64,000 nucleotides of DNA from the NCBI GenBank assembly GCA_036250195.1, contig JAVHZZ010000003.1, forward strand, positions 60,716,789 through 60,780,788. Reading direction: 5' to 3'. Source of the stretch: Mixophyes australis. Lineage: Eukaryota > Chordata > Amphibia > Anura > Limnodynastidae. Position numbers and translations under genes: made by a program. Under the pieces are notes generated by a model. That model was not told the origin of the DNA. It saw nothing but the letters and a program-made list of their open reading frames with translations, and searched no databases. Shown in pieces: positions 11,162 to 23,297 of the stretch (the first letter of the stretch is position 1; every line of letters starts with the position of its first letter).

Positions 11162-13943
11162 CTAGATAAAATAATACATAAATACACATAAAGAGGTGGC
11201 CCTCAGTTATGTTCTCTTATCAGATGTAATTACTTCATGTTATCAGTCAAAATAGTTCCTGGTATTTTTTTAAGCTGAACTTGTAAAAAACAAAACATTA
11301 CTATTGTTGTTGCTGCAAAATGGTACCAGGAACAAAATGAGCATAAATCTGGGTAGTCTTAGCAATTTAACGGTAAGTTACTAAACTTACATAAAGAATT
11401 CTATTCTATGCACTGTTGGTTTGATCCGCAGGCTTTCTAAGATGGGTTGAATGGTGAAGCTGACTGGACTAAGAAGGTGATGCATAGTCCCAGAGACAGT
11501 TTGTTTCCCTCCCTTAACCAGGGGCAAACACAGGATTTGTAGAGGGGGGGTTTCCACACCACGCCGCCAGTGGGCGTGACCAGCATGCATGGGGGCGTGG
11601 CTATAATTTTAGACAGTGCTTGGTTGCTCTCCAACTCTTCCTATCCCCTTAATATACATGGGCAAAGCTGCATGGACTACTGTTAGGTGCACGCAGCTCT
11701 CCCTTTTCAAGCAGAGGTGTGTGAGGCAAGGGCAGGGTCCAGCCACCTCAATTATACAGTTCCCCAGGCTTGGAGGGGGGTTTCCAGGCACTAGGATACC
11801 CCCCTCGGTTTGCATATGTTAACCTTAATATGGCATGCATGCTGAGTACATACAGGTTACAGAACCAGCCAGCAAGGTGATAGCCTTCAGAATGCTGGGT
11901 GACCCTGAAACCTCCATATAATTAGTGTCCATGCCAAGGGGAGTATCTGAGCTGAAAACACAAACAGGACTCTACTCTCCAACAAACAACACTGTGACTC
12001 CTCTTAGTATGCCCCCAATTGAGGAGATTAGGAGGCTGCTAAGGCTGTACAATGTGACTGGAGCTGTGCAATGTGGCATGAAAGTAATTGGTATAGTGTT
12101 GGGGCACTGCTGATTATAATGTGTGTATAGCTAAAGGTCGATTATAGGAGGAGGCCCCAAAACTGCAGCCTTGCCTAGGGCTCACTGTATCCAGTTGTAA
12201 ATATACATAATATTTATAAGTAGGGTTTAATAATTGTATCTTCTTCAGTAAAACATATACGTATAATTCATTTTCCACAGAGGACCTCATTCTTTTTCGC
12301 ATTTGACCATACATGCCAACTTTCAAAATTTCTTACCCCCGACTTCTTCCAGTGGAGAAGTCGGGGATAGGAGGGGGCGTGGTGATGTTGGGGGGGGGGG
12401 GGGGGGCTTAATGACTCAATTAAGCCCCGCCATTCAATGCTGTGAATTTTGGCGAATCCAGGAGGTTTGCCTTGTCTTCTGGGAGGACACCCCAAAATTT
12501 GGGAGCCTCCAGGGATAGTAGGCAAGTATTCATTTGAGTCTAGTAACATGAGTGGGGGCTGTCATCTTGTTTCCTCAGCTGAGGTGACAGGAAGTACAAC
12601 ATCAGCCTAGAAGCAAGCCAGTCTAGAAAATGATGGGATACTTATTTCTCTATACTAAGCAAATGTACACACCTCCTCAACATGGTTAGTCCAGTGAGAA
12701 CTGTTTTAGAATCAATAATGTTTAATTAAAAAGTTCCTTTTAACAAGTATTTAACAGTTATTTTGCTTCTAGATTAAAGAATCTTACAGCATGTGTTACA
12801 GTCAGCAGAAAATGGCACACATTTTAACTGATAACTATTCTGATACTCACAATACTGCTTCTATAGGGATGGTTTTCTGGATGTAACTCTTCAGCCGGGA
12901 GACAGGAACTTCTGTTTTTTGTAACTTCAAACATGTTTTCTTGTCGACAGCAATAATTCCCAATCCTAAGAGTTAGAGAATACATTAGAAGAGTAAGGTA
13001 TAGTAATCATTATTACTATTAAGGTGAGGTAAGTTACTTGTCAGCGGGTCTTAGTGGATATTAGAAGTCACTGAGGAGATCCATGACCAGATAAAAGGAT
13101 GTAACTTTTAGAGCATAGGAAACAACTTTAAGATCTAAAAATAGGCCATGTTTCTGCACCTTATGATACCTTACCTAATATCCAGGCGCTGCCTCTTCTT
13201 CATGATCAGTGAACTAAGAGAGAGGAAGAACTGTGCAGGGGGCATGATGCCACATGTAATCTTTACCATAAAAGTGGAACTACATGTCCCATAATGCACC
13301 ATGCTAGTTCTCCCGCCTCTCTCTCCCACTGTGATCACAGATCATGAAGAGATATAGTTAACACCTGTTGTTCTCCAAAAAAATCTTTACTGAGCAGCAG
13401 CAGTCACATATGGAGGCTTAAAGGTACACATTGATGCATGGGGCTGGAGAAATAGTATGGTGCATCCTGGGATATGTATGGTGAGGACTACCTGTGGTGA
13501 TATGGTAAAGACTACATGTCCCATGATTCCTCACACACAGCTTCTGCTGAGAAATTAAGCATCATTATGGGCTCACTCCAAAATGTCTCTTATAGGCTGC
13601 TGAGGTGAGTCTCACCCTCTCCCCCCCCCCCAGAGTAAAATTTGCCAGCCAGCCCTTGAAAACACGCATTCTACCCAAAATAAGCTGACATACAGTCACC
13701 ACTTCATACATGTCCACATAATGATCTAATATATAAATGCTTAGTGGCGTCTGTCTGTCTGTGTGTGTGTGGGTAAAAAAAACAAGTTGCAGCGCCACCT
13801 ACTGGGCAGAGTTATACACTGACCTACTAAATTCTTAGTGTGTGTGGGAAAAAAAATTCAAAAAGGGCTGAAATTTGGTAGGGCTTAAACTCATTTTCGT
13901 GAGGTAATTTTACCTCATAAACACACATGTGTAGAGGCGTGCG

Positions 13944-13988
<45 letters not shown>

Positions 13989-16900
13989 AAAAAACTATTT
14001 TCTCAGAAAGGGCTCATCCAATTGACCTGAAATTTGGTATACTGACATTATTTATCAAAAAAATTAGAATAGTCAAGTCAGTTAACTTCCATCATCCCCC
14101 CTTTCCCCCGTGGGAGGGGTAGTAAAGGCTAAATTTACGAGTTGAGGGGTCAAACTCATTTTCGTGAGGTAATTTTACCTCATGAACACACATTAAAAAG
14201 GGCGCTTGCGTCGGGAAGTAACGATCTTCCCCTGAGGAGGCCTGGGCTAGGCCCAAATGCATGACAAGAACCTTTTTAAGACCTTAAGTATCTTGATTTG
14301 ACTAGAATGCATGAGTATCATGCACGGGTTAACTTGTACATATATATATATCCACCAGCACAACATGCCAGTTTGATTTTTACAAAGTGTTAAAATAGGT
14401 AGTGCGTGATTAAGAAGTATAAATAATAATGTGTATGTGTCACCATGTGCCAATGTGCATTGATGATAATATATGGGGTTATTAACATTTATGGTAACGT
14501 GTGGCACTGTGTGCTTTATTTTAACGTTCAGCAGTGGGTGTGTTACTAATGTATTTTTGTTTTTTTTCCTATTGTTCTCATTTATAAATTTGGTTTGTTA
14601 TGGTCCGAAAAATAGTGATAACGGTCGGTGGCAGGGAGGGTGGGGTTTGATTACGGTAAAAAAAATGATTTTTCTAAATGAAAAAGGTTAAGCAATTTTT
14701 TTTCACAGAAGTCATCTTGACCACATTTTTTGTCTAATGTGAAATCCATGTTAGAGATTACAGTAAAACCCAAACATAATGACGATCAAACTTTTGGTTT
14801 TACAAAAAAATCACCTTTACAGACTTTATATAGTGTATGGAGTAATTCTTGCTTAAAAAAAATCTTTCACCTCATCAGTCATTTTATAAAATAACTCCCT
14901 AGGAGAATTGTTACAAATGTTGATGTAAGTTTTCTTTTAATATTAGGCTGTTCATTGAATAATGCAATGAACTCCATGGGCCTAAGTCATTACAGAGAGC
15001 AAAGCATAAAAAAGGAGTAACTTTGCACCCGGGCAAAACCATGTTGCTTTGGAGGGGGAGGTAAATTTAAAATGTGGGGACAGATTTATAGTTGGGATAG
15101 GGCATGTCTTAGATCAACTTTAAATTTCAGTGCAAAAATAAAGCTATCAAGTATTTGTGTGCTAGATGAAAAAGCAGCCAGTATTAATTTATATCCAAAA
15201 TAATAAATTAATTTGCACCCCTTGCACTGTAGCATGGTTTATCCCGGAAAACATTTACTCCTTTTTTTTGCCTTACTTTCCTTAATGACTCAGGCCCATC
15301 ATGTTTTCTCTTGCTGTCAGTTGCCTTACTGACTTTGTTTCGTAGCACTTTCTCCATGCAAATGTCACACTTCTTATAGACACATCAGTCCCACGTATTT
15401 AACTCATAAACTCTTATTAACCACAAGTGATGTTTTGCAATGTACTAGAAGGGCATGTGGCTAGATGCATGTCTTTTGAAAGTTCACATTTGTATAGCAG
15501 TAATATTCATTTCAGAAAAGCTGTATGTGTATACATGAACCTAGCCCATATCTGTACTTTTAAAGCCCACATATGTCATTTAACCATCGCAGTGGGCTTT
15601 GTAAATTCCATCTTTAAGACCATATGTGAAATGCTGCTGTTTTTTTCAGCCTACACATGAGAGGCAAGCGTAGACTGTGGCTTTATCACACATTGTGTCG
15701 CTATATATACAATGGAATTTTAGTGTATATATGATATGATACATCAAATTAGGTGTCATTTTACCAAGTTGGATGTATGACCTTCATATAATGGCGCATT
15801 TGACGCAACAATCTTCCTACAACAAGACAAGTAGAGGCTGGCTGGGCAGGGGGGCATCTGCCCACTGGCCGGACCCATAGTGGCTACCTTGGGCTGGGCC
15901 ACTGGCTACCAGCATTTTTTCCCTTTAAAATGTTTCTAATAGGCTGCTGATCCAAGTCTTGCCTCCCAGGCTAAAATTTGCCAGCCAGCCCTTGAAGACA
16001 AGAGCCTCATATCATCATTATTTATTTATATAGCACCAACATATTCCGTAGCGCTTTACAATTTGGGACAAACATAGTAAACTAATAAACTGGGTAAAAC
16101 AGACAATCACTACTGTCTAGTCTGAGAACCTTGTTCCTTCTATCATCAAACTTGCAGTCTGCGGTTTCCAGCTTGACCCAATCCCCCTTCTCACATCATG
16201 TCCCTGTCACATACAGTCCTGTCCTCATTTACACGCTAACACGCGTGAACGGGTCACTGCCTCCCACAAGATCAGCACATACATCTCCTGAAATATTCTT
16301 TGCAGCTGTGAACATCTCATTGATCTGATTGGACACAGATTGTTCAACTGAGAACATCCAGGTAACCAGGAGATGAAGATGCAGGTGATGTAACACTAAT
16401 GCATAAGACATCATTATGAACGAGGCATTATTAATATCAGTAGATGTACGTATCTATAACTATTTGAACCAGCATTAAATGGATTAAAGAATGTTGGTAT
16501 ATCTATAAATACAAATGGATTTCAAACGGTTTAGTAAATCACTGCTTGTTGCTTCATAAGGGATATCCTGAAATCTTTCACCGTTACTAACTCTTGAGTC
16601 ATGTAGGAAGAATCACTTCCTCTATCACAAGTCATCAGCGCTGAATCAGATTCCTGACACACTCCAGGCAACACACTGAGATTTCAGAAAGTGAAAACAT
16701 GAACATGTGTATAACACTGTCAATGTAACGTACTAATGTCTTTCTTCTATGGATATAATCTTCACCCCTGACAACACATTAAGGAGTGTGAGCACACACT
16801 AGTAACATTATATACACTTTTAAACCTAGGGCGCTATTTGTTATCAATGTTTCAATTGTAATTTATCCTTGAATTTGAACCACTCTGTGGGCACAAGTTC

Positions 16901-19161
16901 ACAGTCTTTCTGCAAAAGAGCTCTGCCTCACTTTATCATTTATATTGCTCCAGTAATTCCTCCAGCTGGACTCACACTATCTAGGCAGGAGGTGGTCAAT
17001 CTCAGCTCTCAAGAGCTACCATCAGATCATATTTTCAGGATGTCACTAATCATGCACAGGTGAGTTATCCCATTTTTCTGGGTCAGTCATGATTCCACCT
17101 ATTTCTACAGGCAGAAATCCTGAAAACATGACCTGTTTGTAGCTTTTAAGGCACGGGTATGACCCCCTCTGATCCAGGCTAAAGACACTATTACCAGTTA
17201 ATTAGCCATAATACTAAGCACCTTATGTTTGCAGCTTAGTGAAACATTATAGGCAAATGAGACCACCGGAGAAAACCAATAGTAAATATCAGCTGCAGTT
17301 CCAATGGTAGAAATAAGATGAAATGGTGCACGTTGTATCCATCCATACCAAATAGCAATTAGCTTTTAAGGGTCATCTTTAAATATAAATTTAAGTGATA
17401 TAATTTTGATGAATAGTGTCCCTTTAAATGAGTGCTTTTTATCTTCAGTCATCACACTCCCCCTAACAGGTCATGTTTTCAGGATTTCTTTGAAATACAC
17501 AGGTGATTTAAGAGTCAGCACCCAATCCAGTTTTAAAGATTTCCTATCACTTCCTATTGCAAGAAAAGATCTCCAGTGCAGCTGGGTGATGCTGACCTCC
17601 CTGGTGATGCGGCTGACATTGCTAAGAGGAGTCTAACCGCAAGTCTGGGATCAAACTGTATGTGTAAGACAGCTTGTCGGCTCACTAATGTGAACTGGAA
17701 GCCTAGACTTTAACTTCCAGATTCGACAATAAAAAATAGTAATAAGATTTTTTTAAAAAAATTGAATACAGAAAAAAACGAAATAACTTTATTTAGACAA
17801 AAAATGGCAAATGCTTTATTTTAATAATAAAAAAGTGTTTTTTTCCTTTGCTCACCCCCGGCTAATGCCTGTCTAAGAGATTATAGCGATAGGAGGACAG
17901 TGGCAATACTTCTAACGCCCCTGTCCTTTTTAAAAAAGCTTCACCATGCTTTACTTTTGTAAGCTTTGTAGGTGGCCCCCTGGCAAAGGATCTTGCCAGC
18001 GATAATTCTTACCGGCCCCTGGGCTTTGATAAATAGGAAAAAACTCTAAATCCAGTGAAAACTCCAGTTTTCTACATATTTATTTCTTATCTCCCTTTGA
18101 TAAATAGGCCCCTTAGTCTACTTGGCTGGATCAGTAATCCTGATACAATGAGCTGCTGGGGGTGCATGAGGACTGGAACACTGCTTTACATTGATGTTCT
18201 AAAGCAGTGTGTCTCAAACACTGCTGAATATAAGGGGAAGTTTTCCTTCCCTATGTCACCATAACATCCTCTGCAGTATATTGTACGTAACTATGGGCTA
18301 GTGGATATCCGAATAACTTGGGTGTAGCACCTGGATATTTCCACACATGTTAAAAAAGCAAACAAAAAAACAGAAGTATGAGCAGCCAACTAGTGAATGT
18401 CTCTGTGAACAAGTATCGTCTTGTGATTTTTCATGTGAGCAACAGTCATATACACCAATAGGAGCAATAGCGCTGATTTTATTCCTAGACATCTCAATGA
18501 CTATATCTGAATACAGCAGAAAATGACTACTACAATAATTATTGTCCTATACACTGAAATCCTGGTGAACCCAAAACAACAGGACAAATTAGAATAGGCT
18601 CCTGTAAATGTTTTACCTAATCTGAGACATAAAATAAACTCTAAGTGGAGCCCTATGTATATATCTGTACAGTAAATTCAATTCAATTTCCCCCCAAATA
18701 CCGCCCCGGTAAACCTATTAACGTTAATATGGTAATTTCAACACAAATTTATGTTCGCGTCTCAGAGAGCCACAAGCAAAAAGCCAGCATTGAAATTACC
18801 ATATTAACTTTAATTATGCGCACTATTACCGTAATATCGTTAATAGTGTGCAGGCTGCGTTATCTTTGACAGTAACGCGGCCAAGTGAATTCCCACCTAA
18901 GACTATTAAACAAATAAAACATTTTTAGTTAATACATTTTTCTAGCTCCGAAAAAACTAGATTCAATACTTGCAGCTGCGTGGAAAGAATTCCAGATGAA
19001 AATGCAACAATAAAACTAAAACCTTTAATCAGGATTGATTGGAACAATCTATTTTACTTTTTACATTTGTGCCCATGTTACAAACATTTATCACAGGGTT
19101 ACTTTTTGATGCTTTGTTACTTTAAATACACTGCACTGTCCTAGCTCAGTACCATGTGCAT

Positions 19162-19260
<99 letters not shown>

Positions 19261-19761
19261 TCCTCATCATCATCATAACCATTTATTTATATAGCGCCAC
19301 TAATTCCGCAGCGCTGTACAGATAACTCACTCACATCAGTCTCTGCCCCATTGGAGCTTATCACCATCATCATCATCATCATCAACATTTATTTATATAG
19401 CGCCAGCAAATTCCGTAGCGCTTTACAAATAGGATCAAACATTAATAAGACAATACTGGGTAATACATACAGACAGAGAGGTAAGAGAACCCTGCTCGAA
19501 AGCTTACAATCTATAGGACAATGGGAGTTTGAAACACAAGGGCATGTGCTACATCATATTGCACAATGGACCAGATAGACTGCAAAGGTAAAAGTACTGA
19601 GTGGGCTGTGTGTGTTGCAATGTTGGTCTAAATTTCCTAACACACACACACAGACTGAGAGAGAGAGAGAGAGAGACTAGGGACAATTTGGACGGGAATT
19701 GAACTCATGACCCCATGCTGTGAGGCAGAAGTGCTAACCACTTAGCCACCGTGCTGCCCCA

Positions 19762-19805
<44 letters not shown>

Positions 19806-19995
19806 GCATACATACAGATGGATAGATAGATATAAAAGTGTAAAGCTCTGCGGAATCTGAGAGCGCTATTTAAATAGATGATGATGATGATAATGATTTA
19901 TATTCTGCTGTTGGTGGACCAGACTCACCTTGACTTAAACTTGGTAAGAGAACTAATCCAAGGAGAATCAGAGGCGGCACGGGAGGGTGCTTCAT
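10882..19995 (-). CDS. XCL1: XCL1-like C chemokine (lymphotactin), three exons
   Basis: Secreted chemokine of the C (XC) family; known mammalian members attract XCR1-bearing dendritic cells. The CDS joins 19995-19929, 12965-12851 and 11161-10882 (67+115+280 nt = 153 codons plus TGA). Both introns are GT-AG, in phases 1 and 2. Residues 1-22 form a signal peptide with a hydrophobic leucine-rich core. Only two cysteines occur in the chemokine core, C34 (in DKKTCLKL) and C71 (in ELCADP). The 37-residue spacing equals that of mammalian XCL1, and the cysteines of the CC motif and third position are absent (TC, then TIPIEAV). PVSRLKSY and CADPxxxWV are family hallmarks, and DWVKRAIAELDKR fits the C-terminal helix. 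After residue 92 comes a roughly 60-residue, very basic tail, including three 11-residue repeats (95-127), longer than in the 114-residue human protein. Intron 1 (6,963 nt) and intron 2 (1,689 nt) contain many transposons. The identification is from memory of the family. The exact ortholog (XCL1 or XCL2) cannot be decided, and no transcript was seen. Confidence 0.88.
10963..11061 (-). repeat. Coding 33-bp x3 tandem repeat in XCL1-like tail
   Basis: Three 33-bp units lie in frame with the chemokine CDS, giving residues 95-105, 106-116 and 117-127. The first two differ by one residue; the third diverges to RKRS at its end. An in-frame minisatellite can expand or contract without breaking the gene, so tail length may vary between alleles or species (inference). 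Confidence 0.85.
11515..11820. mobile_element. Probable hAT-type element in XCL1 intron 2
   Basis: Left CAGGGGCAAACACAGGATTT and right reversed CAAACCGAGGGGGGTATCC with mirrored GGGGGGTTTCC blocks. TTAAC occurs near both ends but not at exact positions, so boundaries are approximate. Confidence 0.5.
12308..12530. mobile_element. hAT-type MITE, second copy, in XCL1 intron 2
   Basis: Ends CATACATGCC and GGCAAGTATT. Flanks CATTTGAC (12300-12307) and CATTTGAG (12531-12538) match at 7 of 8. Contains a 17-base G run near 12391-12407. Confidence 0.8.
12851..12965 (-). CDS. XCL1: XCL1-like exon 2 (chemokine core)
   Basis: The acceptor CTCTTAG ends at 12966 and the donor GTGAGT is 12850-12845. The exon has 115 nt: 2 nt, 37 codons, then 2 nt. 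It encodes the N-loop and first strands, with a single cysteine (DKKTCLKL) followed by VPVSRLKSY. The usual third chemokine cysteine before AV is replaced by isoleucine (IPIEAV), the main reason for assigning the C subfamily rather than CC. Confidence 0.88.
13725..14336 (+). mobile_element. Helitron-like element, copy 2, in XCL1 intron 1
   Basis: Starts TCTAATATATAAATGC after an A and ends in the same hairpin and CTTG followed by T. Contains a (GT)n run (13938-13986) and the ACCTCATGAACACACATTAA junction to the shared 3' end. It lies in intron 1 of the chemokine gene on the opposite strand. Confidence 0.72.
14340..15825. other. XCL1 intron 1 interior, no feature recognised
   Basis: AT-rich with poly-T and poly-A runs. 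No second exon-like segment seen. Confidence 0.45.
15832..15994. mobile_element. hAT MITE with perfect 8-bp TSD in XCL1 intron 1
   Basis: Ends TAGAGGCTGGCTGGGCA and (reversed) CAAGGGCTGGCTGGCA. AAGACAAG is duplicated exactly at 15824-15831 and 15995-16002. Fragments with the same GCTAAAATTTGCCAGCCAGC end occur at about 13593-13660 and 57386-57449. Confidence 0.85.
18676..18896. mobile_element. Diverged relative of the 7.4-kb MITE, in XCL1 intron 1
   Basis: Shares GCGCACTATTACCGTAAT, a GTTAATAGTGTGCAG arm and the GACAGTAACGC block near its right end. The ends are eroded (AATTTCCCCCC versus GTGAATTCCCAC). Confidence 0.6.
19259..19585 (-). mobile_element. Two SINE/L2-type tails head to tail
   Basis: Two consecutive minus-strand tails: 19259-19362 (GCGCCACTAATTCCGCAGCG) and 19366-19585 (GCGCCAGCAAATTCCGTAGC with CTTACAATCTATAGGACAAT). 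The second is a longer family also seen at about 16008-16110 and 35455-35620. Confidence 0.75.
19622..19760 (-). mobile_element. SINE head with deleted middle
   Basis: Reverse complement of the tRNA-like head (ending GGCAGCACGGTGGCTAAGTGG at 19757) joined to the CTAGTC and ACACAC stretch without the conserved core. It lies about 170 bp from XCL1 exon 1. Confidence 0.78.
19929..19995 (-). CDS. XCL1: XCL1-like exon 1 (signal peptide)
   Basis: The ATG is at 19995-19993. Twenty-two codons encode a short K-H-containing N-terminus, a proline patch, a leucine-rich hydrophobic core ending LLPSLSQ, then a single G. The donor GTGAGT is 19928-19923. Phase 1 matches the first two bases of exon 2, making a glycine codon at the junction. 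The exon lies directly beside a block of SINE tails and microsatellite (19160-19900). It was found by looking for a hydrophobic leader with a phase-1 donor upstream of exon 2. It is the only such leader I noticed, but the search was by eye. Confidence 0.82.
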
Positions 19996-20036
19996 CTTTC
20001 GGCCTGGTGGAAGGAAGGACAGGGGTCTGGAAGGTA

Positions 20037-20130
20037 CCTGGTTTTATGGTGTGAATGCTGAGGGTATGGTTTGTTCTTGGTGTTAAGTAAGAGTCTGTAG
20101 GTGGAAATATCACTTCCTTCTGATAGGTCT
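20037..20130 (-). promoter_or_regulatory. Possible XCL1-like core promoter
   Basis: Upstream of the start codon, minus-strand CATAAAA (about 20041-20048) could serve as a TATA element 45-50 nt before the ATG, implying a short 5' UTR. Further upstream (about 20108-20124) the minus strand reads AGGAAGTGATATTTCC, which contains an ETS/PU.1-like AGGAAGTG core. Both are short motifs and would need transcript 5'-end data. Confidence 0.3.
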
Positions 20131-20562
20131 GTAAAAGTCCTCCCCCCTATCTGAAGCCCCCCCAGTGGAATATCTGTTGCAGTGGACAAGTACTTACAAG
20201 GTAGCAGAAACCTCAAACATTTATTCTGTAGTGGAAAGTTACACATTCACATCCTTTCAACTTTATTTCTGGTTTTAGGTCTTCCTGTGAGAGCGCTACA
20301 GTAGAAAGTATGAATATGTTCCCCTAACCACTCAAAATAGAAAGTGGTCTTAGCTCTGGGCCCATATTTACTAAACAGTACTGTGATGTTGATATTACCT
20401 CTGACGTTTTCTAGTATAGAAAAATGTCTTGGTGTATGTGTCATATGCAGTTGATTAAACAAGTTTGTATTTAACTACAAATTGTTGTTTTTTTTTATTA
20501 TTATTTAATGATTTCACCACTATATAATTATAAACCAAATATGATTCTTTAAACTTAACCTA

Positions 20563-21362
20563 CACTATATGGACAAAGTATTTGGCTACACCTGTTAATT
20601 ATTGAATTGAGGTGTTTCAATTAGACCCGTTGCTAGAGGTGTATAAAATTAAGCATCTAGCCCTGCAGTCTCCATTTGCAAACATTTGTGATACAAAATG
20701 GGTCGTTCTGAAGAGCTCAGTGACTTCAAGTGAGGTACTGTGATAGGATGCCACCTTTGCAATAAAAAGGATTGTGAAATTTCAACCCTGCTGGATATTC
20801 CACAGTCAACTGTAAGTGATATTGTTAGAAAGTGGAAGCGTTTAGGGTCAACAGCAACTAAGCCATGAAGTGGAAGAACACGTAAAATAACAGAGCAGGG
20901 TCAATGAATGCTAAGGCATATGGTGTATAAAAGTCGCCAACGCTCTGCTGATTCCATAGCAGAAGCGTTGCGCTTGTACTGGTATTAATGTAAGCACAAA
21001 AACTGTGCAGCGAGAGCTTAATGGAATGGGTTCCATAGCCGAGCAGCTGCATGCAAGACTCACATCACCAAGACCAATGCCAAGCATTGGATGGAGTGGT
21101 GTAAAGCACACTAACACTGACTGTGGAGCAGTGGAACAGTGGAAACATGTTCTGTGGAGTGACGAATCACGCTTCTCTGTCTGGCAGTCAGATGAGCGAG
21201 TCTGGGTTTGGCGGATGCCCTAACGTCAACCCCATCGAACACCTTTGGGATGAACTGGAACGTAGATTGTGAACCAGGACTTCTTGTCCCACATCAGTGC
21301 CTGACCTCATAAATGCTCTACAGAATGAATGGGCACAAATTTCCACAGAAACACTCCAAGTG
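20563..21362 (+). pseudogene. Tc1-like transposon relic
   Basis: Begins CACTATATGGACAAAGTATT after a TA dinucleotide, the left end of a widespread vertebrate Tc1-type family. The transposase starts at 20698 (MGRSEELSDFK then stop) and continues through LDIPQSTVSDIVRKWKRLG, a helix-turn-helix. The catalytic WSDESRFSVWQSDERVWVWR region (21148-21207) is fused directly to NPIEHLWDELER (21230-21270), so the segment between is deleted. The right end is missing. Confidence 0.85.
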
Positions 21363-21429
21363 CCAGCATGCCGGTAAGTGCATGCTTTCACTTCTAGTGC
21401 CACAAGTTCTTGCACTATTGTTCACAGTA

Positions 21430-23290
21430 TAACTATGGTACCCACCTGCCAGGAGTACCAGGAGGGACCCAGTGCTACTCAGCATTAGCTCAGTACTCTC
21501 TAGGATTGGGGGCTATGCTGGGCTGCTAGCGAATGTGAGGAGACATTGTTTTTAATTGTTTATTCACTTTTTTCCATGCAGTTTGAGCTATCTCGCCTAT
21601 CAGAGCCATGTCTAAGGAAAACCTACCTTTCTTCTGGCACTTAGATGTGCGGTTCTACAAACCACAGCAGAATAAATCGCATGGTTTATATACTTGAAAG
21701 AAAGTTGGGATGGCAGTTTCAAAATCTGCAACCTTCAGTGCGTTTTGGCCAATAGTAATCTCACAGCTTCCAAACCACACAAAATTGACAAAAAAAACTC
21801 TAGTAAATGCCTCCCTAAGGCTCATTTACTGAAATTGCATTTATGTGCAAAATGTAAACTAAACCCCAGCAATCAGACACTTGACTTTATTGTTTAATGT
21901 GCAGCTAAAAGCTAATTGCTGATTGGTTTTGCACTGAACAAATGAAGTTAATGTTAATCTGAGACAGCTTTTCAAAAACAGAATTTCTTACTCTATTTAC
22001 CCAATTAATTTACAGCTGGTACATACACTATAATGGGTACAAACATAATGTATTTAAGGCAACACAAAACAGATATGTCTTCATTCACAAATATCAAACT
22101 GTTAAAATGACAGGAGCCTGAATAGGTTTCCTAAATTAAAGGCTGATTCTGTCACAAAGCACCCTACCCAATTCTTTCCCCCCCTCATGTTCCTCAAAAT
22201 ACTCCATCCCTAATTATATTGACCTTCTCTCACATAATGTTTCTTTGCTCATGAAATAATAGTAAACTTGGCTAAAGCCCTGTACAGTGTGAGAATATGC
22301 CCTTAACCCTGTACATGCTTCTCTACTTGCCCAACCTATCTTCCAGAAGATGCAGAGGTGTGGTAGGAAAAGAAAGTGTGGGCAGGGCTACATTGCATGA
22401 CTCTCGCCATCAAGCCCAACCCACCTCAGTAAATATTGAGTGGCAGGAGCTTGATGATGGAATGTTCACCTGCTGAGCCATCTAGTGCCTTGTAACATTT
22501 CTCCAGGAGAAATGCCTGTCCTCTCAGAAGGTCAGGAGGCTAATTAGTGAAAGAGGAACGAGTAAAGAGTAAATGCATGATATTTTAGGCCAGTGGACAA
22601 CCTCATTCACTCACAACGCTTTGAGCAGCATAACATTTAAATATAGCCCAGGCTATGGGTAGAAAAAGTAGTGCTGCTTTTTGTGCTGTTCGTTTGTTAA
22701 AAAGAACCCACACCATGGGCTGGCCTGGGGGCATACGGCCATGTGCCCTCAGTCCACTCCCCTAATAAACGCCTTGGGTCAGTATTTACATAGCTGCATG
22801 GCCTGCATTTGTGTAGCTATTGTTGCAGGTGTCTATGCACAGTCTATGCGTCATTCCCCTTTCAGTCACTAGGGCATATGAAAGCATTTTGACATTAATA
22901 GTGATAAAGGTGCAGGTGAGGATGTGTGGCACAGGCTGGTTCATGGTACATTTGGGCTTTCAGTTCTATTGCACATGCACTTTGTACCTGGAGGAAGGTG
23001 TCATGTTGGAGGAACTGGTATGTCATATAATGAAATGATTTTGGGGAATAAACACCCTGAATAAAACAATATTTTGTCTATCACATCTGCAACATCACCA
23101 AGTGTTCTAAATTTATGACCGGACGGAACATTTATTGAGGCAGACTCAAGCGGCTGTCTCAGGGAGCAGATTTGTCTGTGGAAATGGCAAATTAATTATA
23201 AATTTGTGTAAAAGTCTAATTTAGTGGTTTATATTTTGTTAAAAAATATTAAAGTGACAGTATTTTTGTTAATAGTATATGCTACACCAA
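21430..23290. other. No gene recognised
   Basis: No transposon ends or exons noted. A CATTTACTGAAATTGC-type stretch near 21825-21960 may be a MITE fragment. Confidence 0.4.
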
Positions 23291-23297
23291 TAAAAAT

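Noticed and set aside
10976..11191. Plus-strand hydrophobic repeat protein opposite XCL1 exon 3
   Set aside because: Complement of the lysine-rich chemokine tail; the minus-strand reading has a recognised domain and splice signals.
13170..13207. Alternative XCL1 first exon with ATG and good donor AGGTAAGG on the minus strand
   Set aside because: The encoded peptide (MKKRQRLDIR) is not a signal sequence and the phase does not suit exon 2 as well as 19929-19995.
14224..14262. Second hammerhead-like motif (CTGAGGAGGCCTGGGCTAGG)
   Set aside because: It has a CTGAGGA and a stem but lacks the required GAAA; it is part of the shared Helitron 3' region.
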